The notes under the pieces were generated by a model. It was given only the letters and a program-made list of their open reading frames with translations. It was not told the origin of the DNA and searched no databases. Below, piece after piece: positions 6,511-11,307 of a stretch of 11,307 bases of DNA. Made by a program: the position numbers and the translations under genes. The DNA is taken from NCBI GenBank assembly GCA_003554375.1, contig PWGF01000360.1, positions 1 through 11,307 on the forward strand, given 5' to 3'. Position 1 is the first letter of the stretch. Each line of letters starts with the position of its first letter. This DNA is from Spirochaetaceae bacterium. GTDB lineage: Bacteria > Spirochaetota > Spirochaetia > DSM-27196 > SKKC01.

Positions 6511-7397
6511 CGTCTCCTGCTTTTGCGTCGCCGGCGGAAGTATTGGACCAGCCGGGCAGCCGGATCCTCGTCCGTACGAACTTCTAGGGTGGAAACGCCT
6601 CGCCGAGTACACTCTCTGCGCCACGTGCGCCTCTCGTAGCCCCAGTAGTCCTTATACTGCTTTCGGTACGCGGGCGAGAGGCCGCGCGCCAGAATCTGGC
6701 TGCCGGTTTCCGGATCTTCCAACTCTATGAGTCCTGTTTGGGGGAATTCGAGATCCAACGGACTCACGATGCGAATCGCAATCGTGTCGTGTTTCCGCGC
6801 CACTATTCGCAGCTCCTTCAGATACCCTGAGGTTTTGAAGTCGCTCAAGATAACGCAGATGCCTCGTCGCTTGAGCGCCTCCCCCGCACCGCGCAACGCC
6901 CCGCCGAGCTCACTACCCTTGCCCCGGGGCTCGAACGCGAGCATCTCTTGGATCAACCGCAGCCCATGCTTCCGTCCTTTTCGCGGAGGAACCCAGTGCT
7001 CGTTTCGGTCCGTGAAGAAAAGCGCTCCCACCCGGTCGTTGTTCCGGATAGCGGCGAAAGCAAGAAGCGCAAACAGCTGAGCCAGCGACTCCCGGCGATT
7101 CCATCCGGTCCCGCCTTCACCGTGAAGGATACTGGCACTCATGTCCACCAGGATGAAGAGCTGAAGCTCTCGCTCCTCACGGAAGGTCTTCGTATAGGCA
7201 CTTCCCATGCGAGAGCTGACGTTCCAGTCAATGAGGCGCGCATCGTCGCCTTCTACGTAATCGCGCACCTCGTCGAACTCAATCCCCGGTCCCCGGAACA
7301 CCGAGCGGTAGTCACCGGCAAGGAGGCTTTCCACCAGCTCCTTGGATATGAGCTCGACCCGCTTCACGCGCTGAAAGAGGTTCTGCTTCTTATTCAT
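6507..7397 (-). CDS. DUF58-family protein
   Basis: This 296-residue protein carries the clear DUF58 signature between residues 36 and 65: GPGIEFDEVRDYVEGDD, then RLIDWNVSSRMG. A VWA-like stretch ILVDMSAS (D85-M-S87-A-S89) follows. DUF58 proteins are cytoplasmic and are almost always encoded beside MoxR ATPases. They are thought to adapt the ATPase to membrane VWA partners, but the biochemical role is not established. There is no transmembrane segment in this copy. The start ATG 7397 is the natural one for the family (MNKKQNLFQRVKR). A GAAAGAGG ribosome-binding site lies upstream. Confidence 0.92.
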   Translation of the reverse strand: MNKKQNLFQRVKRVELISKELVESLLAGDYRSVFRGPGIEFDEVRDYVEGDDARLIDWNVSSRMGSAYTKTFREERELQLFILVDMSASILHGEGGTGWNRRESLAQLFALLAFAAIRNNDRVGALFFTDRNEHWVPPRKGRKHGLRLIQEMLAFEPRGKGSELGGALRGAGEALKRRGICVILSDFKTSGYLKELRIVARKHDTIAIRIVSPLDLEFPQTGLIELEDPETGSQILARGLSPAYRKQYKDYWGYERRTWRRECTRRGVSTLEVRTDEDPAARLVQYFRRRRKSRRR

Positions 7398-7485
7398 CCT
7401 TCGTGGCCTCTTTCTTCGCGGCCCCTTTCTGCCGCATCACGAGGCGGCGCCCGCCGAGCGGCGCCTTGCCGAGCCGTCGACTCAC
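7390..7485 (-). CDS. Possible 31-residue basic small ORF between moxR and the DUF58 gene
   Basis: The 84 nt between the two genes are fully open in one frame. A GTG at 7485 forms a GTGA overlap with the moxR stop codon. The frame ends at TAA 7392-7390, just past the DUF58 ATG (7397), an 8-nt overlap. The peptide would be strongly basic: MSRRLGKAPLGGRRLVM, then RQKGAAKKEATKDE. Both ends show the overlap style used by real junctions in this operon, which hints at translational coupling. A GC-rich 84-nt gap can be stop-free by chance, so this is only a candidate. An internal ATG would give a 15-residue version. Confidence 0.3.
   Translation of the reverse strand: MSRRLGKAPLGGRRLVMRQKGAAKKEATKDE
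7446..7465 (-). other. Hairpin in the moxR-DUF58 junction
   Basis: Two copies of the self-complementary hexamer GGCGCC (7446-7451 and 7460-7465) can pair with an 8-nt loop. There is no T-run. It lies inside the candidate small ORF and could be an mRNA processing or coupling element. Confidence 0.3.
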
Positions 7486-8489
7486 GGGACCGGGACGGCC
7501 GAGAGAAGCTGTCTGATGATGTCATCCGGTGTAAACTCCTCCGATTCGGCTTCATAGCTGAGAACAATGCGATGGCGGAGAACCGGCGGCGCGACCGCCT
7601 TCACGTCCTCAGGCACCACGTAGCCCCGCCCTTCGAACAGCGCGCGGATCTTGGCACAGCGGAACAGGTAGATCGACGCACGCGGGCTCGCTCCAAAGTC
7701 GATAAACCGGCTGAAACGGTTAATATTGCGATTCTGTTCCCGCGACGATACGACGAGCCGCACGATGTACTGCTCGATTCGCTCGTCCACCGGTACCCGC
7801 TCCGCGATCCGGCGCAGCGTCTGCACGTCCCGTCGATAGAGGATGCGCTTCAGTTCCACCGGCTGCTCCACACCGACGCGGCGGAGAATGGACAGCTCCT
7901 CTTCGGCATTGGGATAGTCTACCCTGAGCTTGAGGATGAAACGGTCCAGCTGAGCCTCCGGCAACTGATAGGTACCTTCCTGCTCGATCGGATTCTGTGT
8001 GGCCAGGACGAAAAACGGCCGCGGCAGCTCGTAGGTATGCTCCCCAATAGTCACCTGCCGCTCTTCCATCGCCTCGAGCATAGCGCTTTGGACCTTGGCT
8101 GGGGCGCGGTTCACCTCGTCCGCAAGGACGACATTCGTGAAGATCGGACCTTTGCGCGGGACAAACTCCCCGGTCTGTTGCCGGTATATCATCGTGCCGA
8201 TAAGATCCGCCGGCAACAGATCAGGGGTGAACTGGATCCGCTTGAACCCGGCGTCGAGGACTTGGGCCAAGCTCTTCACACCAAGGGTTTTGGCGAGCCC
8301 CGGCACCCCCTCCAAGAGAACATGTCCGCCCGCCAGCAGCCCCATGAGCATCCCATCCACCATGGCGTGCTGCCCTACGACGGCCCTCCGGACCTCCCGA
8401 CGCACCTGGGCGAGTAGCTCGCCCGCCTTCCGCACTTCAGCCTCGAAGCTCTCGGGCTGCTCCGGTGCCTGCTCCTTGTCGTTGCTCAT
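7482..8489 (-). CDS. moxR: MoxR-family AAA+ ATPase
   Basis: This 335-residue protein is full length for a MoxR AAA+ ATPase. Walker A is GVPGLAKT (61-68), Walker B is VVLADE (120-125), sensor 1 is N166 in ATQNPIEQEGTYQLPEAQLDRF-type sequence, and the sensor 2 region is GASPRAS (266-272). MoxR ATPases form cytoplasmic rings and act as chaperones or remodellers, often helping VWA proteins assemble or load metal. Here it heads the Bat-type genes and lies 5 nt after the argJ stop codon. ATG 8489 is preceded by GGAG inside the end of argJ, so translation is probably coupled to argJ. Confidence 0.95.
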   Translation of the reverse strand: MSNDKEQAPEQPESFEAEVRKAGELLAQVRREVRRAVVGQHAMVDGMLMGLLAGGHVLLEGVPGLAKTLGVKSLAQVLDAGFKRIQFTPDLLPADLIGTMIYRQQTGEFVPRKGPIFTNVVLADEVNRAPAKVQSAMLEAMEERQVTIGEHTYELPRPFFVLATQNPIEQEGTYQLPEAQLDRFILKLRVDYPNAEEELSILRRVGVEQPVELKRILYRRDVQTLRRIAERVPVDERIEQYIVRLVVSSREQNRNINRFSRFIDFGASPRASIYLFRCAKIRALFEGRGYVVPEDVKAVAPPVLRHRIVLSYEAESEEFTPDDIIRQLLSAVPVP

Positions 8490-8494
8490 CGCTT

Positions 8495-9775
8495 CTAGCT
8501 CCGATAGTCCGCATTCTCATGAACGTACTCGTGCGACAGGTCGGAGCCGAGCACGGCGGCGTGCGCGCTCCCCAAGCCGCACCGTATCCGCAACGACACC
8601 TTGCGATCGTGCTGCGGATACCCATGAAGGCGGGGGTTCATGGCGGTAGTCTGAAGGTAGGACGATAGACGAATCTCTTTTTCCCGGTCAAGACGGAAGG
8701 CGCCACCGACGAAAACAGGCACCTCGCCGACCTCGATCGTGAGGTGCGCGGTGTCGAGCGGTATTCCGGCCTGACCCGCGTAGTCTCCAATGGCCATGAC
8801 GATGCGACCGACATTTGGATCGTTCCCGTAGATTGCGGTCTTCACGAGCGGGCTGTTCACCACTGCTTTCCCTATCCCGACCGCTTCGGCTGTCGTGCGT
8901 GCCTCGTCCACCGTGCACTCGATCACATGACTCGTCCCCTCGCCGTTTCGCACGATATCCTCGGCGAGGAGAGCGCACACACCGCGCAGCTCATCCGCTA
9001 CCTCTTCTTCCGAAGGCGCCTCCACCTGCCCGGACGAGATTGCCAGCGCCATGTCGCTCGTACTCTGGTCCCCGTCGATGGTGATGCGGTTGAACGTCTC
9101 GTCACACACCGTGGGGAGCACGCGACGCAACACCTCGCGCGAAACAGCCACATCCGTGAGAATGAAGACGAGCATTGTAGCCATATTCGGCTCGATCATT
9201 CCCGCGCCCTTGGCGACCGCGAGAATGCGCCCCTCGCCGCACAAAGCGGAACGAGCCTTCGGAAAGCCGTCGGTCGTCATGATGGCGCGAGCAAGGTCCA
9301 CGGCGTCTTCCCGGTGAAGCCCTTCTACAAGCCGCGGTGTAGCCGCAGCCATCTCGGGTACGGGAAGGGCCCACCCGATAATCCCCGTCGAAACAGGGAA
9401 AACCTGCTCGGGCGGAATACCGCCGGCCTCGAAAAACCGCGCCAGGAGCTCTTCGGCGTCGTGCTCGCCGTGCTCGGCACAGACGTTGGATATCTTGTTG
9501 TTGACCAAGATCCCGCGCACCACCGGCTCAGAGAGACGCCTTCTGCCGATACGCACGGGCGCTCCGGTTACCGCATTCCGAGTGAAGACCCCGGCAAAAG
9601 CCGGGGTCGGCTCATCCAGAAGAATACACCCCAGGTCCATCCGGTACGGCTCACGTGTCGGACGCTCCGCCGGAGTGAACTCAAGCGTAGTCGTCCCCAC
9701 GCGAAAACCGCGGGGAAGCGCTGCTTCCTTCCTGAGGGCCTTGTCGTAGCTCAGCTCATCCCAGTACGAATCCAT
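8495..9775 (-). CDS. argJ: ArgJ, glutamate N-acetyltransferase / ornithine acetyltransferase
   Basis: This 426-residue protein belongs to the ArgJ family, which moves acetyl groups from N-acetylornithine to glutamate in the cyclic arginine pathway, in the cytoplasm. The precursor cleaves itself at A199|T200 in KGAGMIEPNMATML, where T200 is the N-terminal nucleophile. The oxyanion-hole pair T130-G131 (PVSTGIIG), the TTDGFPK stretch (167-173), E279 (NGEGTSH) and the ending DLSHEYVHENADYRS are all present. Whether it also uses acetyl-CoA cannot be read from sequence. Some usual motifs are altered: the region normally like GNANA reads VNNKISNVCAEHG (91-103). A segment near 373-392 (SSYLQTTAMNPRLHGYPQHD) seems longer than in classical ArgJ. 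ATG 9775 fits family length, although no Shine-Dalgarno sequence is seen and the frame is open to 9922. No other arginine genes are in the window. Confidence 0.93.
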   Translation of the reverse strand: MDSYWDELSYDKALRKEAALPRGFRVGTTTLEFTPAERPTREPYRMDLGCILLDEPTPAFAGVFTRNAVTGAPVRIGRRRLSEPVVRGILVNNKISNVCAEHGEHDAEELLARFFEAGGIPPEQVFPVSTGIIGWALPVPEMAAATPRLVEGLHREDAVDLARAIMTTDGFPKARSALCGEGRILAVAKGAGMIEPNMATMLVFILTDVAVSREVLRRVLPTVCDETFNRITIDGDQSTSDMALAISSGQVEAPSEEEVADELRGVCALLAEDIVRNGEGTSHVIECTVDEARTTAEAVGIGKAVVNSPLVKTAIYGNDPNVGRIVMAIGDYAGQAGIPLDTAHLTIEVGEVPVFVGGAFRLDREKEIRLSSYLQTTAMNPRLHGYPQHDRKVSLRIRCGLGSAHAAVLGSDLSHEYVHENADYRS

Positions 9776-9784
9776 ACCGGCGGT

Positions 9785-9813
9785 AGTGTAGCCGATTCGT
9801 AGGCCGGCTGAAA
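9785..9813 (-). promoter_or_regulatory. Weak candidate promoter of argJ
   Basis: On the minus strand TACACT (9790-9785) resembles a -10 box. TTTCAG (9813-9808) lies 17 bp upstream as a poor -35. If used, transcription would begin within a few bases of the argJ ATG at 9775, giving a leaderless or nearly leaderless message. Confidence 0.2.
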
Positions 9814-9941
9814 GGGTATCGCCCCGCAGTATCAGGGAAACGCAGTTGGACAACGCGCCCTGAAGCGCGGCGGCGAGTGCTCGGTCTCGGCGGCTTGCCG
9901 GGGGCCCATAGCAGCGTAGCAAGGGGAGCGAGCACTTGCTT

Positions 9942-9960
9942 CAGCGGCTTTTCGCCGCTG
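9942..9960 (-). other. Hairpin in the cyclase-argJ gap
   Basis: CAGCGGC (9942-9948) and GCCGCTG (9954-9960) form a perfect 7-bp stem with a 5-nt loop, 52 nt after the cyclase stop codon. Neither strand has a T-run after it. A second, longer-range pairing is possible between AGTGCTCG (9876-9883) and CGAGCACT (9929-9936). Nothing else is evident in the 236-nt gap 9776-10011: no gene, no RNA gene and no clear ArgR box. Confidence 0.4.
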
Positions 9961-10011
9961 CCGCGGAACCGTGCTGGTCCGCCTGCGTTTGCCCTCCCCG
10001 CGGTATCGGTT

Positions 10012-11307
10012 CTACTTTGAGGTCATAATCCAAACCCCGTTCCAATCCTCCGGGGGCTCGGCCGCGAGGTGCCTGCAACGCTCCGCATACGCCGCAGCGG
10101 GGGAATCCCGTTCCGCGAGAGCCGCAAAGCCACGTTCGGCTTCCCGGAACGCTCCAGCGTAGTATGCGCCGAGAGCCGCGGAGAACACCTCTAGATCGGC
10201 CCGTCGGCGAGCATAGTCGGTCTCGAACATAGGCTCATAGACCGTGACCGGCTCCGCCCGCCCAACCACCGTGATGCGCCCGAGCTCACGAAAAGCAAGA
10301 GGCTGATTGTCGCCGGCTTCCGACGACATCGGTAGAATCGGTGGCGTCGGCGTGGGTGGCGTCGGCGGCGAACCCGTCGGAGAACCCGAATCCGCCTCGA
10401 TTGCCTCTTTGGTCATCTCAGAGATCATCGTGTAGGTACCGAACTGTTTGTTGACGCCCTCGAGCCGTGCCCCAAGGTTCACCGTATCTCCCAGCATTGT
10501 GTAATCGAAGCGCAGTGTAGAACCGAGGTTCCCTACGACGGCGGGGCCGGTGTTTATCCCCACGCGCATGAAGAGGTCGCGCCCTACCCGCTCTTTGAAG
10601 CCCGGCCGTAGCTCAGCAAGCCGCTGTTGACACTCCAAAGCCGCCGCCACCGCGCGTCGCGCGTGATCGGGTTCCTCGAGCGGCGCGTTCCAGAACGCGA
10701 TTATGGCATCCCCCTCGTACTTGTCGATCGTACCGCCGCGGTCCAGAACGATGTTGGTCATGGCCGTGAGGTAGTCGTTGAGGAGGGCCGTAAGGTCCTC
10801 CGGTGTCAACGCTTCGCTAATCGTGGTGAAGCCCTGCAAATCCGAGAAGAAGACCGAGATTTCGCGGCGTATGCCCCCGAGCCGCAGCCGAGATGGATCC
10901 GAGATCAAGTTCTCGATAACCGTCGGACTCAGATACTGCCCAAACGCTCCCTTTATGAAGCGCCTACGCCGCCCTTCCGTAGCGTAGCCCCACACGACGG
11001 ATCCGGCAATACCGGCAACGGCCCCTACGGTAGGCGCGGCGACCGGCAGCCAGAAGCCCCCCGCGAGCGCGCCGAGTCCCACCACAAAGGCAAACGGAAT
11101 ACCCACGACGTATACCAAGACCGTCGGAACCGGCCGACTCACCAGGGCTGCCGCAAGCCCCGCCGCAAACGCGATAATGCCCGCGTAGAGCAAGCGTACC
11201 CACGTCGGGGGCACGCCGACAAAGCCGTCCTCCAGTAGGTTGGTTAGGATGGTCGCGTGGATCTCCACTCCCGGCGTGAATCCGTAGACGGGACTCGGAC
11301 GGAGATC
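10012..11307 (-). CDS. CHASE2-linked class III adenylate cyclase, N-terminus beyond the right edge
   Basis: The frame is open through the right edge, so the gene is incomplete at its 5' end. The first visible residues, SPVYGFTPGVEIHATILTNLL, match the end of a CHASE2 extracytoplasmic sensor domain. About three membrane helices follow (about 26-95, counting the GTG at 11268 as codon 1). The catalytic domain has metal ligands D143 (FFSDLQGF) and D187 (YEGDAI), adenine-selecting K183 and T257 (RFDYTMLGD), and transition-state residues N264 and R268 (VNLGARLEG). It should therefore make cAMP at the inner membrane face in response to an outside signal. A Ser/Pro/Thr-rich insertion occupies about 294-314. 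A helical, TPR-like tail ends in PPEDWNGVWIMTSK. The GTG at 11268 should not be taken as the start. Confidence 0.93.
   Translation of the reverse strand, partial: DLRPSPVYGFTPGVEIHATILTNLLEDGFVGVPPTWVRLLYAGIIAFAAGLAAALVSRPVPTVLVYVVGIPFAFVVGLGALAGGFWLPVAAPTVGAVAGIAGSVVWGYATEGRRRRFIKGAFGQYLSPTVIENLISDPSRLRLGGIRREISVFFSDLQGFTTISEALTPEDLTALLNDYLTAMTNIVLDRGGTIDKYEGDAIIAFWNAPLEEPDHARRAVAAALECQQRLAELRPGFKERVGRDLFMRVGINTGPAVVGNLGSTLRFDYTMLGDTVNLGARLEGVNKQFGTYTMISEMTKEAIEADSGSPTGSPPTPPTPTPPILPMSSEAGDNQPLAFRELGRITVVGRAEPVTVYEPMFETDYARRRADLEVFSAALGAYYAGAFREAERGFAALAERDSPAAAYAERCRHLAAEPPEDWNGVWIMTSK
10340..10367. repeat. Tandem 15-nt repeat inside the cyclase gene
   Basis: GGTGGCGTCGGCG occurs at 10340-10352 and again at 10355-10367, a period of 15 nt (5 codons). 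On the minus strand it encodes the TPPTPTPP linker. A GAACCCG repeat follows at about 10369 and 10381 and encodes GSP-TGSP. The array probably arose by replication slippage and could change in length between strains. Confidence 0.75.

Noticed and set aside
6948..8417. Long plus-strand open frame of 489 codons opposite moxR and the DUF58 gene
   Set aside because: It lies wholly antisense to two clear conserved genes, is rich in Arg, His and Pro with no domain-like pattern, and is explained by high-GC codon bias in the real strand.
8744..9802. Plus-strand open frame of 352 codons opposite argJ
   Set aside because: Antisense shadow of argJ with low-complexity Arg/His-rich composition and no ribosome-binding site of note.
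9776..10011. ArgR operator, riboswitch or attenuator upstream of argJ
   Set aside because: No ArgR-box-like AT-rich palindrome, no leader peptide with arginine codons followed by a terminator, and no riboswitch core that I recognise. Only simple hairpins.

Overview
The window looks like chromosomal sequence from a GC-rich bacterium, most likely a free-living spirochaete (Spirochaetota). This is an inference from gene content. It contains a short DksA-family protein that has lost most of its zinc cysteines, next to infA. It also has a complete MoxR/DUF58/VWA/TPR (Bat-type) operon and a CHASE2-linked class III cyclase. Genes are tightly packed, with several 4-nt ATGA overlaps. No insertion sequence, CRISPR array, tRNA, rRNA or phage signature was seen. 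No stretch without a gene exceeds 300 bases.

Left part (1-2214). An incomplete membrane-protein gene with a TTG start leaves the left edge on the minus strand. A metallo-beta-lactamase-fold hydrolase diverges from it on the plus strand. The hydrolase converges on the minus-strand dksA-like gene, whose short regulatory gap (1779-1995) is shared with the divergent plus-strand infA. An 8-bp-arm inverted repeat lies over the predicted dksA promoter, and infA has a consensus TTGACA -35 box.

Centre (2199-9775, all minus strand). Read in transcription order this is argJ, a MoxR AAA+ ATPase, a possible 31-residue small ORF, a DUF58 protein, an exported single-pass protein in the DUF4381/BatD position, two membrane VWA proteins (BatA- and BatB-like), a TPR lipoprotein (BatC-like) and an Smr-domain protein. 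Adjacent genes are separated by only a few bases or overlap, so argJ through the TPR gene is probably one transcription unit. Smr follows after a 128-nt gap that holds a hairpin and may contain its own promoter. The MoxR ATPase probably acts as a chaperone or remodeller for the membrane VWA proteins. Such operons have been linked to envelope stress and oxygen tolerance, but the substrate here is unknown. The Smr gene overlaps infA tail to tail.

Right part (9776-11307). A 236-nt gap with a strong hairpin but no clear promoter separates argJ from an adenylate cyclase gene on the same strand. That gene runs off the right edge. Its visible part begins with the last residues of a CHASE2 sensor domain, followed by membrane helices and a catalytic domain carrying a proline-rich insertion built from short DNA repeats.

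No clearly new multi-gene system was found. The best leads are the two-ended overlapping small ORF inside the MoxR operon, the cysteine-poor DksA with its palindromic promoter, the degenerate metal site in the second VWA protein, and the repeat-built insertion in the cyclase.
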